Part shown: piece after piece, positions 12,201 to 27,200 of the stretch
How the letters are laid out: each line of letters begins with the position of its first letter
Position numbering within the stretch: the first letter of the stretch is position 1
Assembly: GCA_013397935.1 (NCBI GenBank)
Contig: VZRN01002948.1
Coordinates: forward strand, 503,956 to 567,955
Reading direction: 5' to 3'
DNA length: 64,000 nucleotides
Source: Dasyornis broadbenti
Taxonomy: Eukaryota; Chordata; Aves; Passeriformes; Dasyornithidae
Made by a program: the position numbers and the translations under genes
Notes under the pieces: model-generated
Databases searched by the model: none
Seen by the model: the letters and a program-made list of their open reading frames with translations, nothing else
What the model was told of the DNA's origin: nothing

Positions 12201-15200
12201 CTGTTCAAGGGAAACGTAACTGCTAAGAGAGCCAATGCTGCAGTCACACAGTATCTTACCAATCTATGGCTTTCTTCTGCTTGGGTTTGCTTTAGTAACT
12301 CAAAGGCTTGCAGAAGGCCACGGAAATCTGTAATTCCATACATGCGAGCATATTTCTCATATTCTTTGGGATCTACATTTTTGAGAAGTTCCAAGATATC
12401 AATAGGTTGCTCTTCCTCTTCTTTTCTTTTTGTTGGAGTGCTATACAAATCAATAACAGAAGTTAACTATACAGCATTTTATTCCCAGAAAGCTGTTTGA
12501 TGAAATATTTAATCAGCTTAGAGCTGCCCTGTGCAGTGGAATCCTTTAGCTTAGTCTAGTCAAGTGCTTCTATTTTTAGTACAGTTATTCCTCTTTAACA
12601 AATATTTTAAAATTTTGTCTTGTTCTGAGATGTATAATAAAAAAAGTTCCTTCCGTATTTATAGCAAATTAATCTGTAAAAAACTTTCAATATACCTTTT
12701 TAGTTTTGCCCTGAGATCCCCTTCAACAACTTCTTTCTGTCTTTCTTCAACTTGCAGGTTTACACTCCTCTCAATTTCACCATGTTTGTTAAAAGCTACA
12801 CATTTGTACATGCCAGAATCAGTTTTTATTGTGTCCTTTATTTCTAGTTTGGCTTCATCTCCTCTCTGCTGGATTATAATGCGGCCTCCCTGGTTGAGTT
12901 GCCTCCATTTTCCCTTCATCCACTTAACATTTGGAATTGGATCTCCTCCAACTTTTGCAATAAATGTTGCAACAGTTTCTGCAGAAAGATGCAAATGAGG
13001 AAGCTAAGTCTTTCCACTTGTTTATGACAGTGGGACATCATCTCAAACAAAAGGTGTAGGCAAACAGAAGACAATGTATTGTTTTGAAAAGAGTTCTTAC
13101 TTTCCATGACTTGGATACTCTGAGGCTCTGTCACAAAATAAAGTTTGCCTTCCACTTCTGCTTTCTTAGCTGCTGGAGCAGCTGCTGGCTTTTCTAAAAA
13201 AACAGAGTCAGACAGTTATAACAGATGGCTTCATGTAAGAGTTTATGTTCGTGCGTGGTGATGCTGCTGAAGGAATTGTAAAAAAGAAATTAATTCCTGA
13301 GATGAAACAAAATATTATGCAAGAGGTGAAAATGCAAAATACTTTAATATTGTTTTAACCAACTTGTAGTTTACCTTCCAGATGAAACTGTCCACAAGAG
13401 GCCATATTGTGCTGTTCATTTACTTCAATCAGGACATTTATACTCTCCATGGATGCAAATTCATAGATGGATATGCGAATAAAAAGCCTCATTTTTAAAA
13501 TGGATCAGTTTTCAGTGAGATATTCTCTTTTCAGTCTATTTCTGGATATTATGCCCTGAGAGTTACTTGCATTTTTTTATCAGTGATCTGTTCAGTTCTC
13601 TTGTTTTTTTTTTAAATAGTCCTTAGCCCAGTGGCTACCCATGTAGTGAAAAAGAGACTGTTTGTACATACTGCTGGACTCTTGTGTCCTTTATGCAATG
13701 CTAAAGCAAGATCTACATGGAAGGACTCAAGTTTATACTCCATTTACTTTCAGCTAAAAGGTCAAAATATCTTAGAACTGTAACAGTCTTGATACAATCA
13801 GCCTTTAAGGCCATATTCTCAATCAAATTCCTTCTGCATTTTCCTTTAATAAACACCACTTTTCAAATGCTTTCCATAAAACATGCATGTCCAAGTAATT
13901 TCACCTATTTAGCTTGCATTTTTCTTAAATTTGGTATTTAGATTTAGAAAATAAATTCTTAATCTCTTTGGTAAGTATATACTATTGATTTGACACTGAT
14001 CTCTCACCATTTATGTCACTACTAACAAATAAGTTATTAATCTTTTACAAAGAACTAAAAGTAAATAATTGTTTGTTATTAGATTATTAACTTTTTTGTT
14101 CCACAGAAAACAAAGTGGGATAGAGTTTTGGTTGACATTTTCATCATATGCCTTATTTTCTTCATGTTACTGTACCTTTAACTGTTACTTTAGATTTGCA
14201 AGTATCAGTGCCAGCTGCATTTGAAGCTTTGCATACATATTCTCCTGAATCTGATTTGGTAACTGCAGCAAGTTCTAGAAGAGCTACTCCATTAGCAAAG
14301 CTGAAGTTGCATCTGTCTGAAGCTCTTATTTCTCTTCCTGCCTTCAGCCACTGAATCCGAATTGGCTGTGATCCCTGGACATGACAGCTAAGCTGGAGGG
14401 TATCACCTTCCTCTGCTGCTGCTGGCTGAAGAGGCTGGTCAAAAACTGGAGGCTTTTTAGGTTCTGGAATATGAAAACGCTTGAGTGAATACTCAGGAAA
14501 GTACAATCAAGAATATAAGAGAAAGGGCGATACATGTGATTCATAAGAAGATGATGGCAAGGAATGGAGTAGGATAAACAGAAGTCTGAGAATGTAAATC
14601 ATAATTTTAGAAAGTGGAATAAATATCAAGAGAGCATGACAGCATATTTCCTATAAAAACATGCAAGAAGTATCTTTATCTCCTCAGCAAGAACCTTTAC
14701 ATGCAAAAAAACCAGTATCAGAACTAAAGCACTATTAGGCTGCAAAACTATATAAATTCTTTAAAGAAATAAACCTGCAGTTTCCTTCAAGACTATTATG
14801 ATGAAGTGTCATAATACCACAACACAGTGTCAATAGTGCCTAAGCTTAGATTTCATTGCACAAAACCCCTGTTACTCCACAAATAGAGAATGATTAAAAA
14901 TTCAACAGAAATGTCACAAAGATTTCAATGTTTACTTTAAATCAGTTATAACAAATAGTGAAAAAGAAGCTTCTTCTTGAAAAAAATAATGTTTTGTTCT
15001 AATCAGAAAAATAAAATAATTTCTTGATTTTGTGTCCATCTCTGGACAAATCATTGCTGTTAAGGTAAATAAAACCAGCTCATAAGAAAGAAGCTATATA
15101 CCTTCAGCTAAATAAAACAAAGAAAAGCAAGAAGCAAAGAAAAGTAAGACTTCAACCAACCTCTGATAACAACAGAAGATGTACTCAACACGCTTCCTGC

Positions 15201-18200
15201 TTCATTGGACACTTTACAGGTATATAAACCAGCATCTGATTGCTCTAAGGTCTTTATATGCAAAAGCAAGGCATTGTTTTTGAAAGATATTTCACAGCGA
15301 GCACTTGAATGGACTTCCTGATTGTTTTTATACCAAGCAACGGTCAGAGGCTGAGAGCCGGAAACCCGACCCTCAAGTTTAAGTTCATTCCCTTCTGTTT
15401 CTTCTACTGCTTCAGACAGTTTCTTAGTAAAAGTAGGTGGAGTTTTTCGCTCTGTTAAAAAAAAAGAACATAAATTCCATGAATCTATCTTGAGATGAAA
15501 AATTCTAAAGACGTGTCAAGAAAAGTTTGAATATTAGGGACTTGATATTTTCTTTCTGTTAAACTGAATATATTTTTAAAGTGGAGTTATGCTAAGATAA
15601 ACAGCAGGAGTCTTGCTCTTACAGTCACTCTCACAGTGGATTTTCCTGTTTGAAAAAGAATTCTCTTGCATTGATTAAGTCATACACTATTAAAAAAACC
15701 CCAAGAGTTTGGTCAAGTTCTTAAGAAAGAAATAGGCTGGAGCCTATTAAGAAAGTAGGCCAAAGAGAATGTTTTATTTCTTCTCCCATTGTTGTTAGTG
15801 AGTCTTCCTAACTCCCTTGAAAGACTCATAGGTATCTCCAGATAGGTTACATCTCAAAAGTTTTCTCAATTATCTTGCAGTAATGAGGCCAACTTCCTTT
15901 ATAACTGAAGGAAGAAAAATGTAAATGCAATGTATTATCTGTTTGGTACCTTTAACAGCCAGTTGAGCTGTGCAAGAATCCTTTCCAACTTCATTGCTAG
16001 CATAGCATGTGTATGTTCCAGAATCTCCCCTGTCAACTTTCAAGATGGTCAAATGGGCTGTGTTGTCTACATAACTGATCTGATAATTTCTTCCTGTTTT
16101 AATTTCTTGGTTATCTTTTGCCCAAGTGACTCTAATAGGCTGTGTTCCAGAAACGTGACACTCAAAATCAGCACTTTCTCCAATAATGCCATCCACAGGT
16201 GTAAGTGGGATGTCAAAGAATGGAGGAGTTTTCCCTTCTGAAGAGTGAAAGAAATAAAAAATCATCATTTGAAAATCTTGATTTACTTTAAAACTCTGTG
16301 AAATAAGAATCTCTTGTACAACATTAAATGCATATACAAAGCAAAACTTAGTTTTAAGGCATTTCGTTTAAATATTTCACAGCCCACCGACCTGTGAGGA
16401 CAAGCCTGCCACTAGAAGAAGCAGTCCCAATAGCATTGACAGCTGTGCAGGTGTATTGCCCGATAAGGCTCCTATCTGTCTTCAAAATCTGGAGAGTTGC
16501 TACATTATCTACAAAGGATGTGTGAACATTGTAGTCCTCTTTTACACGCACGCCATCTTTAAACCAAGATACTTCGATAGGTTCTGAGCCAGCAATGCCG
16601 CAATCAAACACAACCGGTAAGCCAACAGTTTCATGAACGTCTCTTAATTTTCGTGTAAAAGAAGGAGGAAGTTTACGCTCTGTAAGAAAGCAAGTATTGT
16701 ACAGTGAGGTCTTTCAAAAGTTATGCACCTATTGCTATACTCAGCAATAATCACTGCCTAATATGATGTAGAGTATGGTGAGATTTTGCTCATGACTTCC
16801 AATTAAAAATATTTTTTAGCTTATCATTTATTTTGAACTTGATGTGAAGAGCCCTGTGCATGTGGTTGCAGGAAAAGAGGTGATCGTTCTGCTCTCACTT
16901 AGACCCAGTGAGCCTCAGGACTGCTAATACTGGAAACAATCAAAGCAATTTCCTGAATAGGGAAGGAAGATACAGAAGCTTGTAACAGCACAGAAGAGCT
17001 GTGGTCAATAAGTGCCATATTTTGATTAGGTTTACTAGCAGGCCTTTGTTAGTAGACGAGAGTGCCACAGGGTACCTCACACATCAAGAAACAGTCAAGA
17101 GTTTTACAAAGAAGAGACAATTGTTGTTTTTCAAAATAGCAGAGCATACTTAAGAAAAATAGGCCATTTCCCTATAATTAAAATTGAAATATTCACCTTG
17201 AACTGTAAGCAAAGATGATGAAGAGGCCTCCCCAACAGTGTTTTCTACTTTGCAGATGTACTCCCCACTGTCACTACTGTCTACCTGGCTGAAAACCAGA
17301 GTAGCAATTTGGTTCCTAAAGTGCATTTTCACAGTAGCAGTTCCTCTCAGCTTTGTATCCCCTTTGTACCATGATACAATCATTTCTGGTGTTCCAGCAA
17401 CCTGGCACTGTAAGGATGCAGAATCCCCAACAGTCACCTGCACTGGCTCCAAGGGCGTGATGAAATAAGGTGGTTCTGAAGGACAAAGACACAGCATTAG
17501 CATAAAAAGATATTGTGTGGTGACCATTAGTAGTTCAAATAGCATTTGTTGAAGTGCTGCTGGCTTGACGCACCTAGTATTGTGATTGTACCGTGACAGT
17601 TATCTTTCCCAGAGTCATTTTCAATATGACAAGAATATTGCCCCTGATCTTCTAGTTTGCTGCTAGGGATTTCCAGTATGGCAGATGTTTCTGTAGTGGT
17701 GATGCTACACTTTTCAGAGTGCATTATTTTTACTCCGTTTTTCTTCCATGTCACTGAAATTGGTGGAGTACCCGTATATGTGCATTCCAAGATTAAATTT
17801 TTCCCTTTCTCTACACTTAAATCATTCACCTTCTTCACAAATTTGGCTGGTTCTACAAAGACCAACAGGAAGAAAACAAATTAATTAAAGCCAAGAGATT
17901 GTCTTTAAAAGCATAAGAAGCAGTAGTCTGCACAAACCTTTGACAAAAAGATGTGTTGTGCAAGAAATTTTCCCTGCCTCATTAGAGACCTGGCAGGTGT
18001 AGTCTCCACTCTCAAGTGGATGTACATCAAAGAGCTCCAGTTCTGCAACTGAATCTTGCAAGGTGATATTGCATCTGGGTCCTGGTACTAGCTCAACACT
18101 GCCTCTGAACCATTTAACTTCCAGTGGAGGAGACCCTTTTATGATACTAGTGAAGGTTATGTTTGCCCCAGATAAAACATCCAGTGGTTCAGGCTTCTTC

Positions 18201-21200
18201 ACAAAAGATGGTGGTTCTAAGCACACAAATAAAACAGACAGAGAAGTACATTTGAACTTCTTTTGAAGGTCACAGTAATCAGAAATATGCAACAAAGAAG
18301 AAATGAAATCTTCCAGAAAATAAATTTGGGCCCTCTGACTCAGGCTTCTTACTGATACTGACCTCTAACACTCAAAAATGCGCTGCATTCATCAGACCCC
18401 GCTACATTAGTAGCTGTGCACAAATAAGTTCCCATATCAGACTCCTGAAGTCCATTCACTTTCAGAGAACAGGTATTGTCTGTAAGAGTAGCCTGATACT
18501 TGTCTCCACTGGTAATCTCTTGTCCATCATGAAACCAGGAAACCTGAATAGGTGGTGACCCATAAACTTTGCACTCCAGTACAGCAGAAGAACCCAGCTG
18601 ACCATATGTTTCTTTCAGTTTTCTTGTGAAAGAAGGAGGTATAATACGATCTGCATTTGTTTAAAAATAAAAATAAAAATAAAATTACCATACAGGATTC
18701 TTATAATGCAGGAAGTTCTCCATGCGTAATAAAATCAGTGACCTTTCTCTTGGTGTATCTGCTTTAGCAATCTGCTCTGACACATCTAAGTATTTGAAAA
18801 ATAGTTAATGGTTAAGGATATGCCAGAACTTTAATTCACAATCTTTGAGGAATAACCTTTATTTTTGCTGTTCTTTTTCATAAGCAACAATATTACATCA
18901 GCTGTCCAAGATGACATGTAGATTAAAGCTGATGAAATCAAGGTGTTTCAATAATTCCTGCCCCTTAGGGTTTAGGTAAGCATCTATTCTTAATGCCTAT
19001 AAGAGGGGCATGCCAAGTACTCCTAAGATTATACAAGTCTCTTAGGTTGCCAATCACAATAACCACTTTGCTATCTGAAGGCTTTGTGAAGGAACTACAG
19101 GATCAGATGTGACTCAAAAAGTGTAGTCAACTAACCTGAAACGTGCACTGAAGCTGTGCAGCTGCTTTTACCAACACTGTTTTTCACCTCAAAAGTATAT
19201 TCTCCACTGTCTTCTAGTGTTGCATTGAGGATCTTAAGCCCAGATACTTTGTTGAAGAAACTGATTTTATATTTATGATCAGTGGACAGTTCATTACCAT
19301 CCTTAAACCACCTAGTAGTAATCTCTGGTGTGCCATCTACTGTGCATTCCAGAGTACAAGAGTCTCCAGCTGTAACTTTGACTGGGCCTGGCTTCTCTAC
19401 AATGACTGCAGGCTCTGCAATGAAATGCAAGTCAGAAAAATTTTTAAAACAACAATGCAATAGTTATTATTATGATTAAAATTTAAATGTTAAAGCATCT
19501 TAAAACACACTGTGTTTTTTATCTTGTGCTACCAACCTAGCACTTTCAGCATGGCAAAACATTCCTGAACTCCAGCATCATTTTTTATCTGACAAATGTA
19601 TTTCCCAGCATTGGTTGGTTCTGCATTTCCAATCCGCATAGTTGCAACGTTTTCTGAATAGGAGATCCAAAGATTATCACTTTCTCTGATGATTTCCCCT
19701 TTGTCTTTTAACCACAGAACAGAAATGGGCTGTGATCCTTGTACTGCAGCCTGCAGTTCAATTGACTCCCCAACGACAACAGTGAGATCACTCAGCTTCT
19801 TCACAAAGGTTGGTGGTGCTATTTAAGAGAAGATATTTAACAGTAAAAAAACCCACCAGGAGCGGAAAAGTAGGAGAAGAACGGCAGGAACAAAGAAATG
19901 CCAGGAAGATGCCAATCTTTGTACAAACCTCTTAGTGTAACAGAGCCAATACAGGAGTCACTTCCCACATCATTTACAGCCTTACAGTGATATTCACCAA
20001 CATCTGCAGTATCCACACCAAGAATGTGAAGACTAGCTATGTAGTTCTCAGACATGACCTTGTACTTCTTGCTGCTCCGAATTTCTCGTTTGTCTTTATA
20101 CCACGAAATCTGGAATGGAGGAGTGCCTTGAAGCTCACACTCCAGATGAATATCGGACCCTTTCAAGGTCTCGACTGGATGGGGCTTCTTGGTAAAAATG
20201 GGGGGTGCTGGAAAAAAGAAATAAGAGTTATCGTTTATGTTATTTGAGCAAAAGAGATTAAAGAGGACAGAAGATTCAAGTAAATCTTCTGATGCTAAAT
20301 AGCAAAGACGAGCAAAAGATAAGAAAGAAGTGCCACAGAGATAAGAAACAGACAAGAGGTTTGCCATCTAGTCACACAGGTTTTGACCCCTCTGACAAAA
20401 GAAAGTGGTGTTTAAGAGCTTTTCCCAAAGGAGCGCTCTTGCGTTTAGAAAGGGAAGGTAAGCTCTGAGATTCTGACCTTTTACTCTCAGTGTAGTGCTG
20501 GTGCTGGCACTACCCGCTGCATTCTGAGCTTCACAAGTGTAGTCACCGCTGTCTTCAACACTGAGGTTATGCATTTCAATGACTGCCACGGAATCCACAA
20601 AGGACATTCTGTATTTTTCACTGGGATGGATTTCAGTTTCACCTTTGTACCAGGTGACTTTGATTTCTGGAGATCCACCTATTTTGCACTCATATGTTGT
20701 GGAATCATGCTCTTTCACAAGTTTTGAGGAGTCTAGTTTCTTAATAAACCTTGGTGGTTCTGGAAAGCCAAAAAGGGGAGATGATGCTTTAAATTGCACT
20801 AATTGAATAAGCAGGGGCATATGTAAGTGAAACTGTAAATTTAGGGACGTAAGCAAAAATTCTGATTTTACAATTGCTGTAAAATTTTTTTAGATTATCT
20901 TAAATTGGTCCAAAATCCAGATTAAGAAGCAAACAAGTTTTCTATATGCATTCACTGAGTTTTTCCGTACTTTATTGACCCACTGTACCTCTCCTTGTAT
21001 GTATACACTGCAGATTAGTTGAAATGTGTGGTTTTCTTTATACAGTATTCTTTTGTAATACATAAGTAATTAAAATGCCTGATGGAAAGGCAAGAATCCA
21101 ACTGCTCAGCCAAGAAAAGTTATTAAAAGCATTTATGTTGAGTATTATAGCAAATTCTTTATATCCTATTATTAATAATTAATATAGTCAATAAAAGTAT

Positions 21201-24200
21201 CTGCATTATAACCCGACACATTTAATGCAAAAACAAACATAAAGGTGCACATAAGGAATAAAAGTTAAGGAGCTTATGTAGCAAACAAAAGAGCTTAGAT
21301 ATAATCACGTTGAGGAGAATTATGAGATGGCTGGTATTAGAGAAATTGGTGTTAAATATCCTGTGACTGAAAAGTAAACCAGATGGTTACATTTTGTTCC
21401 ATAAGGAGAGGAATGGAGTGAAAGTTTGATACTTTTCATCAAAAGTACCATCTGAATGATTAGAATCAGAAGACTGAATGCTCATAGATCAAAGATATAA
21501 CTAGTAAAACCAAGAAGTGGTAATGTGGGCACAACAAACAAATCTTTCTGCAAAACAGGATGAAGTGCCTCTGTGTGACTGTCTGTGAGGTGTAGGAAGA
21601 ATATCTAATTTATCGTGATTTATTTCAAGCTGTGGGACAGTTGCAGAACATCCTGTGTTGTTAGAAACAAAACATCCTGAGTTTCTGAAAATAGAAATGA
21701 TGGTTTGTTAACATCAGGTGTCATGGAACTTTAGTAATTTACTATCAGATTTCACTTTAAGAAAGTTGATTATCGCTCTGCATACTAACAGTTGCTGAGT
21801 AGTCACACTCTGATTCCACTCCTTTCAAAAAAATGAGGACATACACATTAGTAATGTATATATTTAGAATGCAAAGCAGTTCTAGAACATAGAGCAATTA
21901 TTAAAACTACAGATTGGGAACATTAGATGTTAGAGTGTGAAAATTAATAGAAAGCTGTGAGGTTTTTCAAGGTCAATTAAATGAAAGATCTTAATTCTAC
22001 AAACAAAAGGCTGCATATTATAGAAGCGAGACAGCATATGCTCAAATTAAACACATGCAAATCAATGCACCTAAAGAGATTGCCCTTTCAAGTTCTATAG
22101 AATTGGATGAAAAGAATGAACATCACTAATTTTACAGTCCAGGGGAAACTGGAAATTCTAAAGAACTCAAGGGAGTATCAGTAAATTCAGGATCAAAAAA
22201 TAAAATACTGAAAAAACTCCTCAGGATTTTATGAATAAAGATTTGAAGAGTAAGAAAATAAATAAAGTCAGCTGGAATAATTTTATGAATGGTAACTCTG
22301 TTCAAATAAAGCTATTAGCAATTATATTGTTAATAATAAACAGAATTATGATTGTGGTGATTGTGAAAGAAGCTTTAGATCTTTTAAAGAGATTTGATTT
22401 CTTGCCACAATCTTTCAATGCATTTTGTTAGTCAAGCTACATAACACAGCACCCCTACTTATTACTGAATCCAGGTAATTCAGTCTTACACACTCTTCCC
22501 ACCCCCACCAAGAAAAATGCTTATGGTTGGAATTCACTTGATATATATTAAACATTTGACAAGTAATTAATACAAAATCTTGCTACTAGTAATTCAGCTT
22601 CCTGTGTTGTTTGTCTTAGAGGGTAGAAGGATTTAATATTGAAATATCACCCGCCCCCCCCAAATTTGTACAGAGAAAGAGAAGAAAACAAAAGAGGAAA
22701 GAAAGCGCTAAAGCAACAGGGACGTCTTAACTCAGGCATAATCTAAGCAGTGTATGTTACATTTCTTCTTTTATAAAATCAGTAAGATTGAAATATCCGG
22801 AACAGCTATAAATATGTTCCCACCTACATTGAGGAAATTGCACTTTTACACGTGTCACTTGAACCCAGACAGTCTGAGACATTCATAAAGTTAGATTTCA
22901 CTTTTAGATCCACACACTATGTAGGGAAGTGGAGAAGTGTTGGGTGGAATGGATATTTGACACCAAGTCTGCTCTCAGATCCCCCAATTTAGCTGTTTAG
23001 AAGAGCAATTTTCAATGTTTTCAATCTGTGAATAAGCAAAACTATTCGCAGGAGCTGGAAATGCAGTAAAAATACTTTTAAGCCTCATATGTAAACTGAA
23101 TTTGTGTTTCCTTTCACTCCCCTGGGCAACCCAGTGAATGTCACTGCTGGAGAAAGACTTTAGGAAGAGGTTTTGCTGGCCAACAGGACCATTCATAAAG
23201 GTGCAACAGAGCAGTAAGTGAGAGTTAATGTTCCAATGGAAGAATCCCCTTGATAAGAGAAATCGTATTATATACCAGATCAGAAGAAATATGAGTAAGT
23301 ATTTAAGTATTACAACAATCTTTAAGTGAAATAAGACTTCTCAGTGTAACCTCTTGTAAAGATTGTTAGTTGCACACGTGTCTGCATTCAGGATTGTGAT
23401 TTCAAGGTGTCTGCCTTGCAAAGAAAACCTCGTAAACACTAAAGCCCACAGCAATACCTTGTACAGCCAGCTGAGCTGCGCACGCGTCCTTTCCAACACT
23501 GTTGCTGGCAGTACATGTGTAGAGTCCAGCATCCCCTTTACCAACTTTTAGGACTGTCAAGCTGGCTGTGTTTTCCACCAGTGTCATTTTGTAGTTGCCA
23601 CCTGGACGAATCTCTCTGTTGTCTCTGGTCCAAGTAATCCTCATGGGAGCAGAACCAGTCACGTGGCACTTAAAGGTTGCACTTTCCCCTAGCGCCACAT
23701 CGATAGATACCGGCTTGATGTCAAAGAAGGGAGGTTGTAGGTGTTCTGCAAAGAGGAAAGCATGGCAGAGCTCACCACCAAGCCAGCCTCGCCACACCAT
23801 GCCCATTGTCCCTGACCACCATACAATGGGTAGAGTGGGAAAAAGGGTGGAGAAATAAAAGAACATAAAAGGCATACAAAAGATTTTCTTTGAAGTGTGA
23901 GCTACAAACCTGTGAGGAGAAGTTTGGCACTGGAAGAGGCAGTCCCCAGAGCATTTTGGGCTGAGCAAGTGTATTGGCCACAGTAATCCATACTAGTTTC
24001 CAAGATCTGTAAAGTCGCAACATTATTAAAGAAGGCTGATTGCATGTTGTTAGTGTCGCTCAAGAGAACCCCATCCTTGTACCAAGACACCTGGATAGGC
24101 TCTGAGCCAGTTATGCGGCAGTCAAATGTCACTGGGGCACCAACCACCTCCTGAATATCTTTTAGTTTTCTGGTGAATGTAGGGGGAAGTTGACGTTCTG

Positions 24201-27200
24201 CAAAAAAATAATAATCACCACTATCAGTAGGAAGCCAACCTAGAATTAATTATCTTTGAAATTAATAAAACCCCCTTCTGTAGACAACAAAGAGTTCCTA
24301 CAAATCACCCCAGAAAAGAGTGGCCCTTGGCCCATCACCTTTAACAACAAGCAAAGCTGTGGATGTGGCAAAGCCAATGCTATTTTCTGCTTTGCAGACA
24401 TATTCTCCAATGTTGCTGTCCTCTATGGAGGAGAATGCCAGTGTTGCCACATTGTTCTTGAAGTGCATTTTGTAAGCCTGGGTTGATCTGAGCTTGGTGT
24501 CATCTTTGTACCAGGACACCTTGATTTCTGGTGAACCGCCAATCTGGCATTTTAAGACCAAGGGCTCGCCAACTTTCACCTCCACACGGTCCAGGTGTGT
24601 GACAAAATAGGGTGGTTCTAGGGAAGGAGAGAGCATGGTGAGTGGAGGCAGAACAGCACTGGGGTGCATTAGAGGGATCAGGGGTGATGAATACCTAAGA
24701 TGGATACAAGGCTGTGGCAAATATCCCCACCCGCTTCATTTGCCACCTCGCAGGTATATTCGCCTTCATCGTTCTTCGTGCTGTTAAAGATTTCAAGAAT
24801 GCCAGATTTTTCAGTAGCTGTAACAGTGCAGCGTGGAGACTGAGTAATGGGCATGCCATTTCTTTTCCAGGTGACAGAGATGGGAGGGGTGCCAATGTAG
24901 CTGCTTTCCAGCACAATGGACTTCCCCTGCTCCACACTGAAATCACTTAATTTCTTCACAAAGATTGCAGGCTCTGTGGGGAGGTACAAATCAATAGTAA
25001 GAGGAACAGATGTGGAAGAACTGCAGACAGAGAGTGAATGAAGATAGCTGTGCATTCATGCACACACCCAAACACACCTTTCACAAAGAGCTGTGTTGTA
25101 CATGAGGCACTGCCAGCATCATTTGTGACCACACAGGCATAGTCCCCACTGTGGCCTGGCTCCACGTTGTACAGCTGCAGCTGTGCCACAGACTCACTGA
25201 GAGAGATGGAGCAGTTGCTGTCTGGCACCAGCTCCCTGATGCCTCGGAACCAGGTCACTTTGAAGGGAATACTGCCCTTGATGTAGCTGGTGAATGTCAC
25301 ATTTGATCCAGGTAAAACTTCCTGGGGATCAGGTGTCTTCACAAAAGAAGGTGGTTCTAAGGATCATGCAAGGAAACGAAAGAGGGAGAAAGATGTTAAT
25401 AAGAAGGTCTCCATGGGGAGGAAAATGAGCAAGTTTTAGTCAAAAAAAGAAGAAACCCTGGGGAAAAAAAACCCAAACCAAACAAAACATGGAAAAGAAA
25501 CCATGGGAAACCAGAGGAAAGAAAGAGAAGACGGAAGAAGAATTTTGTTGAAGGTATGGCAGTATCCTTCCACTGACCTTGTACAGTCAAGAAGGCACTG
25601 CACTCATCAGATCCAGCCGTGTTGGCTGCCAGACATGTATATGACCCTGTATCTGTGACATCCAGGGCATTCAACTTCAACGCACAAACATTATCCAAGA
25701 ACGAGATTTCATATTTTTCACCACTAACAATCTCGTTCCCATCTTGAAACCAGGACACAGATATGGGGGCTGTGCCAGACACTTTGCACTCCAGCAGCAC
25801 GGAGGATCCCAGCACCCCATTTGTTTCCTTTAGTTTTCTTGAGAATGAAGGAGGAACAAGGCGATCTAAGTAGGACAGGGCAGAAGAACAAGAAAGAAGT
25901 GTTGAGGTTTCTTTCAATGGAAAGAAAAGGGGAAAAAACAAAAGCTTTCTTTAAAGACAAGTGTGAACAACAAAGACATGGAGCTGACCTGAAACATCAA
26001 CTGAAGAAGTGCAGCTGCTGTCCCCCACTTCGTTGTGCACCTCAAAAGTATACAAGCCTCTGTCTCCCCTGTCTGCAGAAAACACTTTCAAAGTGGAGAT
26101 ATTGTTGAAAAAGGTAATTTGGTATTTGCGGTCACTCTTTAGTTCTCTGCCATCTTTGTACCACTTGGTGATAAGTTCAGGTGTTCCTCCTACTTTGCAC
26201 TCCAAGGTGAAAGGATTGCCAGCCATTACTGTAATCGGCTCGGTCTTCTCTAAGATGACTGCTGGTTCTGAAATAGGAAGGGAGGGGTCTGTGTGTCACA
26301 GGGAAATCTACCCACAAACTTGTGAGCACAGGGTGTAAACAGAAGACAAAGGCTAGTAGAGCCAATTGTGCAAGCTGTGAGACACAGCACCTGTAGTGGA
26401 GCAGGCTATACCCACCTAAGACCTGTAAAAAGGCAGAGCACTCCCGCATGCCAGCATCATTTTTGATTTGACAGATGTACTTTCCAACATCAGTTCCCTC
26501 TGCACTGGCAATCTCAAGAGTTGCAATGTTGTCCATAAACCACATTTGAACATTTTCACTCTCTCTAATAACTTCACCCTTATCCTTAAGCCAGACAACA
26601 GAAATCGGTGGGGATCCTTCCACTACTGCCTGCAGGGCTGTTGGCTCCCCGATGAAGATTGCAGTGTCACTCAGCTTCTTGGCAAACCGTGGAGGTTCTG
26701 ATGGCAAAAACAAGGAGGCAGAGGACAGTTAATCATACATGCTTGCATGGAAGAGTGACAGCCAGGAGATCAAGAAAAGAGGGCAGTGATGCTGATTCTC
26801 TAGCATACAAACCTTTGAATTTCACTGGGCAGGTGCAAGTGTCACTTCCCACCTCATTCATGGCTTTGCATTGATATTCTCCAGTATCTTGAGATTCCAG
26901 ATTGAGAATATGAAGACTGGCAACGGAGTGCTTTGCTGTCACCTTGAACTTCTTGCTGCTCCTGACCTGCCTCCGGTCCTTGAACCAAGCCACCTCAAAG
27001 GGTGGGGTCCCTGCTATCTCGCACTGAAGGATAACGTCTGAGCCTTTAAGAGTGTCCACAGGGCTTGGCACTTTGCTAAAAACAGGTGGTTCTATAAAAA
27101 AAGAATCACATCATAATGTGTGAGCCTCCTTCTCTGGGTTGCTTTCTGGATAGTCGCAGGAGGCAACGTATTCAGGAAGGGAGCCTACGCTTACATTGTA

